Part shown: positions 25,963 through 34,050 of the stretch, piece after piece
Layout: every line of letters begins with the position of its first letter
Position numbering within the stretch: the stretch's first letter is position 1
NCBI GenBank assembly: GCA_964550025.1
Contig: CAZJYI010000042.1
Location: 1-64,000 of the forward strand
Direction of reading: 5' to 3'
Origin: CAZJYI01 sp964550025
GTDB taxonomy: Bacteria > Verrucomicrobiota > Kiritimatiellia > UBA8416 > CAYOBW01
DNA length: 64,000 nucleotides
Notes under the pieces: model-generated
Told to the model about the DNA's origin: nothing
Database searches by the model: none
The model's input: the letters and a program-made list of their open reading frames with translations, nothing else
Program-made: the position numbers and the translations under genes

Positions 25963-27168
25963 ATGGCGAAGAAACCTCTGAGAGTCGGCCTGGTCGGTGG
26001 CGGTGGCGGCGGGGCGTTCATCGTTCATCCGCATCAGAAGGCCATCCACTTCGACGGCACGCGCCGTGTCGTCGCCGGGGCCCTGTTCCCGGACCCGGAG
26101 ATTGCGCTCAAGGAAGCCCGCAAGTGGCCCTACAAGATCAAGGGTTACGGGTCGTACGACGACATGATCGCGGCCCAGGCGGACCTGCCGGCGGACGAGA
26201 AACTGGATTACATCCTGATCGTAACGCCGAACCACGTGCACTACGATCCGGCCATGAAGGCCATCGAGGCCGGCATCCCCGTCTTCTGCGAAAAGCCGCT
26301 GACAGTGACGCTGCAGGAGTCGGCGGACCTGGTCAAAGCCGTGCGCCGCAAGAAGATCCCCTTCTGCGTCGCCCACACGTACCTGGGCCATTGGACGAGC
26401 CGCCTCTCGCGCTACATCGTACAGAAGGGGCTGCTGGGTGACGTCCGCTGGGTGGACTCGTACTACATCCAGGGCTGGCTGGCCGAGAAGCTGGAAGACA
26501 GCGGCCAGCAGCAGGCGTCCTGGCGCGTCGACCCGAAGAAGGCCGGCGGTTCCTGCTGCGGCGGCGACATCGGCACGCATGCCCTGATGCAGCTTCGCTA
26601 CGTCACGGGACTGGACGTGACCAAGGTGTCGGCCCAGATGGAGACGTTTGTCCCCGGGCGCCAGCTCGACGATCACTTCACGATCTACTGCGAGATGGCC
26701 AACGGCGGCAAGGCACTGGTGCGCGCGTCGCAGATCTGCCACGGTCACAAGAACGACCTCGGCATCGAGGTCGTCGGCACCAAGGGCTCCCTCGTCTGGA
26801 AGCAGGAAGATCCCGAGAGCCTGACCATCCTCCTACCGGGCAAGCCGGACATGGTCTACTGGCGCGGCGCCGTGTCGCCGGGCGACGGCTTCCTGCCCAA
26901 GAACATGCCGGCGGATCTCATGGACGAGCCGACGATCCCGCCGGGACACGGCGAAGCCTTCCACGACGCATTCGCGCGCCTGCACCGCTGCTTCGAGGCG
27001 GATGTCCGCAAGTACAACGCGGGCCGGAAGTTCAAGTGCGACGGCTCAAAGTACGCCAACGTCATCGACGGCTGGATGGGTATCGCCTTCATCGACGCCT
27101 GCCTGAAGTCGCAGGCCAAGAAGGGCGCCTGGGTCAAGATGGCCAAGACCCCGGCCCCCATCAAGTAG
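25963..27168 (+). CDS. Gfo/Idh/MocA-family NAD(P)-dependent oxidoreductase
   Basis: The 401-aa protein has the N-terminal Rossmann dinucleotide motif RVGLVGGGGGGAFIVHPH (about residues 6-23), the VTPNHVHYDPAMKAIEAGIPVFCEKPLTV segment with the family EKP lysine near 111, and the C-terminal alpha/beta domain with GGDIGTHALMQLRYVTG. Members oxidise or reduce sugars, inositols or related compounds. Its divergent neighbour is xylA, which suggests but does not prove a sugar substrate. AGAGGAGGATCA directly precedes ATG 25963. A terminator follows the stop. Confidence 0.9.
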   Translation: MAKKPLRVGLVGGGGGGAFIVHPHQKAIHFDGTRRVVAGALFPDPEIALKEARKWPYKIKGYGSYDDMIAAQADLPADEKLDYILIVTPNHVHYDPAMKAIEAGIPVFCEKPLTVTLQESADLVKAVRRKKIPFCVAHTYLGHWTSRLSRYIVQKGLLGDVRWVDSYYIQGWLAEKLEDSGQQQASWRVDPKKAGGSCCGGDIGTHALMQLRYVTGLDVTKVSAQMETFVPGRQLDDHFTIYCEMANGGKALVRASQICHGHKNDLGIEVVGTKGSLVWKQEDPESLTILLPGKPDMVYWRGAVSPGDGFLPKNMPADLMDEPTIPPGHGEAFHDAFARLHRCFEADVRKYNAGRKFKCDGSKYANVIDGWMGIAFIDACLKSQAKKGAWVKMAKTPAPIK

Positions 27169-27200
27169 TCCCCGTCAGACGGGACGACGAACGCAACCGG

Positions 27201-27236
27201 GCGCGGCGGCGAATGCCGTCGCGCTCGTTGTCTTTT
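27201..27236 (+). terminator. Intrinsic terminator of the Gfo/Idh/MocA gene
   Basis: GCGCGGCGGC and GCCGTCGCGC pair (one G-U) around GAAT and are followed by TCGTTGTCTTTT, 32 bases after the stop. Confidence 0.72.
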
Positions 27237-27241
27237 CGTCG

Positions 27242-27724
27242 CTATCCATGCACCGGGGGTCGCCGGGCCAACCGTTTCGGGAAGTGCCCCGCATGCGGTT
27301 CGACGAACTTCAGTCTATCGAGAGCGGCGATGTACTTCGTGGTCAGGGCTTTCGTCCTGCTGTTCCGGAGTCCCTCTATCTTGTCGCGGGCTTCATGATA
27401 CCCCGTCCCAGCGGTTCGCATCGAAGCAGGCAGGACGCCGTCAGCATCTCGCGGAACCGTCTTTTCCCTTCGAAGCCGCTCCTGCTCTTCCTTAGCTTTG
27501 AGAACCGTCGCGAGCTCGCCCTTCTTCTGTGCTGCGGCCATGAGTCGCTCGATAGTCTTCTCGTACGCTCCAAGCAGCTTGGCCAGACCCTCCGCACACT
27601 CATCATCAATCTTCTTCAGTTCCGCCTCATACGTCTTCTTGTAGGTTTCGACAGACGGTTCCGCAGCCTTGAGCGGCACAACCGCCACCGATGCAACAAG
27701 GAGTGTGAGCAGACATCGTTTCAT
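27242..27724 (-). CDS. Exported helical protein of unknown function, paralogous in style to the gene at 40984
   Basis: The 160-aa product has a signal peptide (MKRCLLTLLVASVAVVPLKAAEPS) and an almost wholly helical, charged mature part. It holds the motif YEKTIERLMAAAQKKGELATVLKAKEEQERL, which closely parallels YADSLAKLAKKAQSDGDLDALVALQTEKKRF in the gene at 40984. Proteins with such units are common in PVC genomes but uncharacterised. The last about 17 residues (HAGHFPKRLARRPPVHG) do not continue the helical pattern, so the 3' end may be frameshifted or truncated. GGAGGTGACACGA supports ATG 27724 over the in-frame 27751. Confidence 0.62.
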   Translation of the reverse strand: MKRCLLTLLVASVAVVPLKAAEPSVETYKKTYEAELKKIDDECAEGLAKLLGAYEKTIERLMAAAQKKGELATVLKAKEEQERLRREKTVPRDADGVLPASMRTAGTGYHEARDKIEGLRNSRTKALTTKYIAALDRLKFVEPHAGHFPKRLARRPPVHG

Positions 27725-28068
27725 TCGTGTCACCTCCGAGAACAACACCACTGGGCGAGTGGCAAGCTCTACGAGGGCTTACCTTTGACAATCGCCGCAC
27801 GGTACAAGATTGTGACACCTCCGTCAAGTTTGAGACTTCTGCCATCGCTGATGCACGGCACGTTCCTGATCCGCTCCCATACGCAACGCATCACTGTCTG
27901 TCGGGCCGGAGGACGAGAGCACGCGAAATGGCGAGCTTGCAGGCGTGATGGCGTCAAGGAGGGAGGCGGAGCGTTTCACTGCTGAGCAGTCCGTTCCGGA
28001 AGAGACAGTCGCCATGATCGTGTCGGAAAGCGTTGATAATCTCATTGACTCTCGTGGACCACCGGGCG

Positions 28069-28113
28069 ATATTATCCCTATAGTATATTCTGAGGCCATT
28101 ATAGGGACAATAT
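28069..28113. promoter_or_regulatory. 14-bp inverted repeat abutting the ATPase start codon
   Basis: ATATTATCCCTATA (28069-28082) is inverted as TATAGGGACAATAT (28100-28113) with one mismatch and a 17-base spacer. The right arm ends one base before the ATG. The AT-rich sequence probably holds the promoter, so a dimeric repressor could block both transcription and translation. The rest of the gap 27725-28114 contains a TTGACA-like box near 27786 and no supported gene. Confidence 0.6.
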
Positions 28114-28114
28114 C

Positions 28115-29554
28115 ATGCGGTCAGGTAACTCGGGATTCCCTTTCGTCGCGCGCACCCGAGAGCTCGAACAGCTTCATGCGACACTGAATCGGCCGGCTCC
28201 GACTGTCTCAGTGATATACGGACGCAGACGCGTGGGGAAGAGCGCGTTGATCAGGAAGGCGCTGGAGGCCAGACCCGCGCTCTATTTCGAGGGGCTGGAG
28301 AACCAGTCGACCTCGGAACAGCTATCGAGCTTCTGCCTGCAGCTCCGGAGACAGACCCGGGAGTCGGCTGCCAAGGATGCGCCCAGGACGTGGCGCGAGG
28401 CCTTTCTGCTTCTTGAACCGGTTCTGAGACAACGACCATCTTGCGTCGTGCTTGACGAGTTCCAGTGGATGGCCAACTACAGAGCGGCCATCGTGTCGGA
28501 CCTCAAGATGGTCTGGGAGCAGTACCTGGCGCGCATTCCTGGAGTGTCGTTGATCCTGTGCGGCTCCATTGCCTCGTTCATGCTCAAGAAGGTGGTCAGG
28601 GGATCGGCCTTGTACGGTCGGACCGATCGTGTGATTCACTTACGGGAGTTTTCACTTGCGGAATCCGCCGAAATGCGCCCCGAGTACGGCAGAGAGGAGC
28701 TGCTGGATGCCTACATGATGCTTGGCGGCATTCCCAAGTACCTGGAGCTCCTGGCAGACTATCCCTCCCTGTACCTTGCCATCGAAGACCTGGGTTTCCG
28801 CGAGAACGGATTCCTGGTGGATGAGTTCGAGAGGATCTTCGTGAGCCACTTCGGTCGCAACGAGGACTATGTGCGCATCATTGGCGCACTGGCGAAGCAC
28901 CCGTACGGCATCTCTCGCAAGACACTGTCGGCGGCCGCCCGTGTCGACCTCGGCGGCGGACTCAGCCGAAACCTCCAGGACCTCGAGTCAGCGGGCTTCA
29001 TCCGATCCATTCGGCCCATCGCCCGCCCTGCCAACACGCGGCGGGTCAAGTACGTCCTCTCGGACGCCTACCTCCGTTTCTACTATGCCATGGTTCGCTC
29101 GGATCTGCGGACCATCCGTTCAGGGCAATCTACGGTCCGATTCGGGGCGCTGACACAGCGGGCCGCATTTCACGGGTGGAGAGGCCGGGCGTTCGAGCTC
29201 ACGTGCGCACGGCATGCCCCGCTGATCGCGCACGAGCTTGGCTTCCACGGCATTGAGTATTCGTTCGGGCCCTACTTCAGAGCCGCGAATGCCACGGTGA
29301 AGGGCGCCCAGGTAGATCTGGTTTTTGACCGGGCGGACAATGTCCTGACACTCTGCGAGATGAAATGCAGTCGACGCCCCATCGGACAGAACGTTATCCG
29401 GGAAATCGAACAGAAGGCCGATCTGCTGCGGGATGCGTTCCCCACCAAGACCATTCAGAATGTCCTCGTCTATCATGGTTCCATCACAGGCAGTGTCGCG
29501 AAGTCGCCCTACATCTACCGAGCCCTGAGCTCGGATGTGCTATTCGCAGGTTGA
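28115..29554 (+). CDS. DUF234-type archaeal-like AAA ATPase with C-terminal nuclease-fold domain
   Basis: The 479-aa protein begins FVARTRELEQL, the usual opening of these ATPases, followed by Walker A YGRRRVGKSAL (about residues 35-45) and Walker B CVVLDEFQWM (about 111-120). A sensor segment SLILCGSIASFM follows, then a winged-helix region (about 255-310), and the C-terminal DUF234-like domain with VDLVFDRADNVLTLCEMKCS, a D...E.K pattern of PD-(D/E)xK nucleases. Such proteins are common in archaea and many bacteria and are of unknown role, often thought to be mobile or defence-linked. The gene stands alone behind a strong inverted repeat; ATG 28115 follows that repeat directly with no clear ribosome site. 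Confidence 0.85.
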   Translation: MRSGNSGFPFVARTRELEQLHATLNRPAPTVSVIYGRRRVGKSALIRKALEARPALYFEGLENQSTSEQLSSFCLQLRRQTRESAAKDAPRTWREAFLLLEPVLRQRPSCVVLDEFQWMANYRAAIVSDLKMVWEQYLARIPGVSLILCGSIASFMLKKVVRGSALYGRTDRVIHLREFSLAESAEMRPEYGREELLDAYMMLGGIPKYLELLADYPSLYLAIEDLGFRENGFLVDEFERIFVSHFGRNEDYVRIIGALAKHPYGISRKTLSAAARVDLGGGLSRNLQDLESAGFIRSIRPIARPANTRRVKYVLSDAYLRFYYAMVRSDLRTIRSGQSTVRFGALTQRAAFHGWRGRAFELTCARHAPLIAHELGFHGIEYSFGPYFRAANATVKGAQVDLVFDRADNVLTLCEMKCSRRPIGQNVIREIEQKADLLRDAFPTKTIQNVLVYHGSITGSVAKSPYIYRALSSDVLFAG

Positions 29555-29606
29555 GAGAGCTGGAGCCTCATGCCCTTGAACTACCTCTGCCAAGGAGAAC
29601 GGAAGA

Positions 29607-29988
29607 ATGAGAGATCTACCGAGGCCGGTGACTGAGACGGGTGTAACAAGACGATCCGTCGTCGGCTGCCTGGCAGGCGGGATGGTGGGGTGTGCCCCGT
29701 TGATTGCAGCCGGAAAGCGCAAAGAAGGTCCGCCGCCAATGATCGACACACACCAGCATTTGTGGGACATCACCAAGCTCAACCTTCCCTGGATCAGGAA
29801 ATCGCCGCTGCCTGAATGCCTTTGGCCCCAATCGCGTGGTCTTCGGCAGCGACTGGCCCGTCTGCCTGCGTGGAGCGACGTATAGCGAGTGGGTGGCGGC
29901 CCTGAAAGATGTTATCGCCTCTCGGTCCGAGGCCGAACAGCGGAAGCTTCTGCACGACAATGCAGTGGGGTTCTATCGGCTTGCATGA
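29607..29988 (+). pseudogene. Decayed amidohydrolase-2 (lactonase-type) gene with large internal deletion
   Basis: The 5' part (frame of 29607) encodes a twin-arginine-like leader (TRRSVVGCLAGGMVG) and the start of an amidohydrolase barrel, MIDTHQHLWDITKLNLPWI. From about 29812 a different frame encodes the typical C-terminus of the same family, AFGPNRVVFGSDWPVCLRG...EQRKLLHDNAVGFYRLA, ending at TGA 29986-29988. The whole middle of the barrel, which should be several hundred bases, is absent, and the two parts are out of frame. Intact relatives hydrolyse sugar lactones such as L-fuconolactone, which would fit the nearby fucosidase, but this copy cannot work. Confidence 0.82.
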
Positions 29989-30002
29989 CGTTTCGGCAGG
30001 GC

Positions 30003-30046
30003 GCCGGCTGGAAGCCGGCGGTACTGGTCACCGGCTGGAAGCCGGC
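30003..30046. repeat. Two CCGGCTGGAAGCCGG palindromes
   Basis: The palindrome occurs at 30003-30019 and 30031-30046, each flanked by a CTACTGG or GTACTGG phrase, between the decayed amidohydrolase and the convergent stop of the giant gene. It is the same class as those at 4001 and 24032. Confidence 0.55.
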
Positions 30047-30047
30047 G

Positions 30048-33000
30048 CTACTGGGATACGACGCGGAAGCCGACGTCGAAGACGCCCTGCCAGGGGTGGT
30101 GGGCGCGGCGGGTCGCGGCGCGTGCTTCGCCCGGGCGGCTGTACCAGGAACCGCCGCACACGACGCTGCGGTCGTCCGCCGCGGTGGTGCGGGTCCACTC
30201 AGCGACGTTGCCGTGCATGTCGTGCAGGCCCCAGGGGTTGGGTTTGTAGCTGCCGGCCGCGGCGGAGACACGGTGACCGTCGTCGACGGTTTCGACGGCC
30301 GGGCGCCAGGTGTAGACAGCACCCGACGGGAGCCTGAAACCGAACGTGTCGACGCGCCAGAGTTGTTTGTCCGCCAGATTCTCGAAGGGCGCGAAGTCCA
30401 CGTCTTCGCCGCCGTACCATAGAGGCAGGTCCGTGCCGGCGCGGCAGGCCCACTCCCACTGCGCCTCCGTGGGTAACGCAAAGGTCTCCCCCGTGCGCTC
30501 CGACAACCACCCGCAGAACGCCGCGGCCCGGTCGCGGGAGACGCGGCAGACAGGCTGTTTCGGCCCATTGACGGGGTAGCCGCGTTCGCGAACGCTGAAC
30601 TGCAGGAAGTCCCCATGCTCGAGGCGGCTGTCGTGATCGGGGTCGAAGCGGGCAAACTGCTCGTTGGTCACCTCGAACTTGCCGATCCAGAAAGGGCGGT
30701 CGATCTTCCTGCACGCTGACCGGCTCTGTCCCCCGTCGGAAACCCCGGCCAATTCGCCGGCGGGAACGTAGCACATCGCGAACTGAAGTCCTTCACCGAG
30801 CTCCACCACGCGCTCCCGAACGGCGGGGATCGCCCCCGTGACGCGGGGGGCGACGACCGGTCGAGGCACGGCGACCGGCTTGCCGCCGGACGAGGGCTCG
30901 CCGGCATGGGGGACGAGCTCCGGAATCGCTTCGGGGTCTTCATCGATCCCCGCGTAGCGTTTGAGCATCTCGTGCCGCCGATCCCGCTGGTGCATGACGC
31001 GCTTCTCGCCGCACAGTTCATGCCACGTCCCGTGGTACGGCGTGTTGAGATCGATCCACGTCACCAGGCGATCCCAGGCCTCGGGGGCCAGTTTCACCCC
31101 CTGGTGTCCCCTTCGCAACATGCGGACGACCCTCGCCGTGTCGGCATGGAATTCGTACGGCGGCAGAAGGTGCATGTCGCTCTCGATCGTGGCGGAGCGC
31201 ACGTGGCGGCGCAGGGCGAGGTACGACGGGGAGAAGCGTGTCCCGCTTCTGTAGCTGTTGGCCGGGCCCGGCGGATGCTCGGCTGGCTGCGTCGTGAAGT
31301 TCGGCAGGATCTTGCCGTCCTCCCGCTTGCCGCCGTCGTGACAACGCACGCAGTGGCCGTCGAGTACGGGCTGCACTTCGCGCTCAAAGCTGAATCCGCG
31401 GGTTGGGCCATACCAGGGGGCGATGCGCGACGGTTCGCGCTGCACGGCGGCCGTCTGCTCGGCCGGTGGCGGGGTGTTCTGTTTCTCGTGGCATCCAACG
31501 CAGGACAGCACCTCTCCCGGCATGGCCGTCATCCAGCTCCGCATCAACTGGACGGCCTTGCCTTCGGCGTCAAGGGGTTGAACGGCAATGGGCGTGTTGG
31601 CCGGGGCGCGAAAGAGAAACGAGCCGTCGGGTTCGACGGGGACCGTGCCGAGCACGCGCTTGATGTCCCAGGGGCCGTCGAGACCGACGCGGTCGACCTG
31701 CCCGCCCATGCCCCGGTAGGCAAAGTGATACGTGATCACGCGCAGCTGTTTGACCGTACCGCGCGGAACGCCTTTCAGCCCATCGCCGGTGTAGATATCG
31801 GCGCAGTAGATCGTCGCATCTTTCGCGCCCAGCTGCACCTTGTCGGGGACAACCGGCGGCGGCTGCACGGCACGCAGCGGAACGGGCTCCAGCAACGCAT
31901 GTTCCAGGGTTTCCTTGATGAGCGTCATGTTGTCGAACACGTCAACCAGGTAGATCCCCCAGTGGGCGCGGCTTGACGGCCGGGCCGACACGAGGAAGTA
32001 CTTCGCGCTCAGCGGCCAGGGGTGCAGGAACTTGGGCCAGCTCCTCCTGACCAGGCCGTCGAGAATGATGGGTTCGACGGGTTTGCCGTGCCCCGGAATG
32101 CGCTGCAGGGCGCCGTCCGCCTCGTGCCTTCCCCTGGCCGAGTCGAACAGCACGAGCTCACCCATACGCGGGTCGTCGTGGTGGCCGCCCACCACGGCAA
32201 CAAAGCGGCTCGGGTGATGCGGAATGGGGCGTGCGTAGAACATCGCGTTGGGCCAGTACGAGTTACTGCCGTAGTACTCCATCTGCTCCGTGCCGTCCGG
32301 GTTCATGTGGAACAGTATGCGCGACACGTAGTGCGGGATGTCGGAGTACTCCCAGCGCAGGTACAGCACGCGTCCGCTGTTGAGCACGGTGGGGCACCAG
32401 TCGTGGTCCTGGTCGAACGTGAGCCGGCGAATTGCGCCGGAGGTCTGCTCGAGGAGGTAGAGGTTCGACACGTGCGAACCACCGCGAACACAGGGCACCC
32501 CCACAAAGGGCGCGGTTGAGCCGAAGATGATGTTGCCGCTCGGAAGGTAGCAGGCGTCGTAGTTGTCAACGTCCTTCGCCGCAATCAGCGGGAGTTCTTT
32601 GGGCGACGGGTTCGCAAGATGAAGTTCGTGGACCTGCCACCGGCCGTTCGTGCCGGGCATCGAAAACAGCAGACGGGTCGCGTCGAAATGCAAATCCACA
32701 TCACCGACGAACTCCCCCTTCTCCGGGCGGAAGAGGGTCATGAACGTGCCCTCGCGCCAGTCGAGCAGGGCGATCTCGTTGTCGTAACCGTTCTTCGGCA
32801 GGCAGGAGTTGCTTTGCCAGTTGCGGGGCAAGCCGAGACGGCCGGCATTTCGCCTGACTACCAGCAGCTGTTCGAAGTCCAGCAGCGGGTTGGCAAGAAG
32901 GGCCTCGTGCTGCAGCGCCCGAGCCGCCTCGGCGTCGCCCGCCTCGCGCTGCTCCTTCAGCCTGCGCAAGAACTCGTCGCCGCGCGGGTAGCGCGCCCCG

Positions 33001-33878
33001 AAGGTGTCGGTCAGGTCCCGCACGGCCAATTCGAGGGCATCCCAGTTGACGGTGACCGGTTGCGCCTTCGCTCTTGCCTTCGCCTTCAAAGGTTGGTGTT
33101 TTGCTATGGTGACCTTCTGCCACTTCGCGCGCTCACCCAGGTAGCCCAGGATGTTGAGAGTGAGCTTCTCGAGGTTCTTGCGGTGCGGGTTGTTCTGCAA
33201 GTCGAAATGTGCGAGGCGCCAGCCCATGACGATGATGCGCCCCTTGCCGAACGCATATTCCGCCAGGGGATTCTCGCCCCCCGGTGACCGCCCCAGGAGC
33301 ATTCCCCCGGCGGGACCACCGCGGCCGTGCCAGTCCGAGTAGGCCGGATATCCCCCGTCAACGAGGCGAATCCCGGACTTCCCCGCGGCCAATCCCTTGA
33401 AGACGGGATGGCGAGGCTGCAATGGGACCACCGTGGCCACCTGTGCGTGTGGACCGGGCCCACCCATTCTCGGACGTACGGGCTCAACACCCAGACTGTG
33501 GACGAGAGCGAGGCCCGCGCCGGACAGTAAAAGCGATCCACCGTCGGACGCAAACTGCTTGAGCGTTGCCAGGCCGGCTTTTGACGTCACCGCGGCATCG
33601 AGGCGCGCCACATCGCCCTGGTGATACCAGAGAACCGGATAGTCGGCAGGTATGACGGGCCTCCCTCCGTCGTCCAGCAACCGCCCGTCCGTCCCGAGGA
33701 ACATGTCGACGGCCTTCGCGCGCGAAACGGCGAAAGCGCGTGCCGCCGCGTATTCGGTGCGCTTGGCCGCCTCGGCCGGCGTACAGGCCCTGAGGAGACC
33801 GACCTGCGCGGGTGCCCCGGACGTCGCGATCAGCACGATGCAGAAGATGAGAGGCGGAATGTGGAAGAGTCTATTCAT
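30048..33878 (-). CDS. Giant exported di-heme fusion: ThuA-like, hydrazine-synthase-alpha-like propeller, CxxCH motifs and SUMF1 domain
   Basis: About 1276 aa. A signal peptide (MNRLFHIPPLIFCIVLIATSGAPAQ) precedes a ThuA/amidotransferase-like region (about 27-230). A middle region (about 330-780) resembles the hydrazine synthase alpha propeller (DVDLHFDATRLLFSMPG, FDQDHDWCPTVLNSGRVLYLRWEYSD). Heme-binding CVGCH (about 793) and CVRCH (about 843) follow. Residues about 1033-1276 form a SUMF1/FGE-like domain (FWIGKFEVTNEQFARF, LPTEAQWEWACRAG, HDMHGNVAEW, VCGGSWYSRPG). The FGE catalytic Cys pair after GGSW is absent, so this domain is unlikely to make formylglycine. Periplasmic redox or binding protein; function unknown. 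The heme c sites fit the ResB/CcsA genes at the window start. No clear ribosome site marks ATG 33878; the frame is open upstream. Confidence 0.8.
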   Translation of the reverse strand: MNRLFHIPPLIFCIVLIATSGAPAQVGLLRACTPAEAAKRTEYAAARAFAVSRAKAVDMFLGTDGRLLDDGGRPVIPADYPVLWYHQGDVARLDAAVTSKAGLATLKQFASDGGSLLLSGAGLALVHSLGVEPVRPRMGGPGPHAQVATVVPLQPRHPVFKGLAAGKSGIRLVDGGYPAYSDWHGRGGPAGGMLLGRSPGGENPLAEYAFGKGRIIVMGWRLAHFDLQNNPHRKNLEKLTLNILGYLGERAKWQKVTIAKHQPLKAKARAKAQPVTVNWDALELAVRDLTDTFGARYPRGDEFLRRLKEQREAGDAEAARALQHEALLANPLLDFEQLLVVRRNAGRLGLPRNWQSNSCLPKNGYDNEIALLDWREGTFMTLFRPEKGEFVGDVDLHFDATRLLFSMPGTNGRWQVHELHLANPSPKELPLIAAKDVDNYDACYLPSGNIIFGSTAPFVGVPCVRGGSHVSNLYLLEQTSGAIRRLTFDQDHDWCPTVLNSGRVLYLRWEYSDIPHYVSRILFHMNPDGTEQMEYYGSNSYWPNAMFYARPIPHHPSRFVAVVGGHHDDPRMGELVLFDSARGRHEADGALQRIPGHGKPVEPIILDGLVRRSWPKFLHPWPLSAKYFLVSARPSSRAHWGIYLVDVFDNMTLIKETLEHALLEPVPLRAVQPPPVVPDKVQLGAKDATIYCADIYTGDGLKGVPRGTVKQLRVITYHFAYRGMGGQVDRVGLDGPWDIKRVLGTVPVEPDGSFLFRAPANTPIAVQPLDAEGKAVQLMRSWMTAMPGEVLSCVGCHEKQNTPPPAEQTAAVQREPSRIAPWYGPTRGFSFEREVQPVLDGHCVRCHDGGKREDGKILPNFTTQPAEHPPGPANSYRSGTRFSPSYLALRRHVRSATIESDMHLLPPYEFHADTARVVRMLRRGHQGVKLAPEAWDRLVTWIDLNTPYHGTWHELCGEKRVMHQRDRRHEMLKRYAGIDEDPEAIPELVPHAGEPSSGGKPVAVPRPVVAPRVTGAIPAVRERVVELGEGLQFAMCYVPAGELAGVSDGGQSRSACRKIDRPFWIGKFEVTNEQFARFDPDHDSRLEHGDFLQFSVRERGYPVNGPKQPVCRVSRDRAAAFCGWLSERTGETFALPTEAQWEWACRAGTDLPLWYGGEDVDFAPFENLADKQLWRVDTFGFRLPSGAVYTWRPAVETVDDGHRVSAAAGSYKPNPWGLHDMHGNVAEWTRTTAADDRSVVCGGSWYSRPGEARAATRRAHHPWQGVFDVGFRVVSQ

Positions 33879-34050
33879 GATTATCACCGGGATCACTCGA
33901 TTCGGGGGTACCCTACCGCGTCTGAACCGCCGCGGTCGAGCGGAAAGCCGCGAGCGGTTGCTGCTTGCACTGAATGCCGGGTATTTCTTAGCCTTGTGCC
34001 GAAGCGGGCGACGTTTTCCGTCATGGCAACCATCCCGGGGAGACAAGCTC

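Noticed and set aside
27727..27845. Minus-strand short frame upstream of the exported helical protein
   Set aside because: No family pattern, no ribosome site, and it overlaps the likely promoter region.
29607..29885. Functional small twin-arginine protein of 92 aa
   Set aside because: Its N-terminal half is the start of an amidohydrolase and the correct C-terminus of that family follows in another frame, so it is a remnant.
30048..30780. Formylglycine-generating enzyme for the sulfatase
   Set aside because: The SUMF1-like domain lacks the two catalytic cysteines that follow GGSW in true FGE proteins and is part of an exported fusion.
33652..34050. Longer N-terminus for the histidine kinase
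   Set aside because: It would overlap the first 76 codons of the opposite-strand giant gene and adds Arg/Pro-rich sequence before the first membrane helix; a TTG with a good ribosome site at 34051 fits better.
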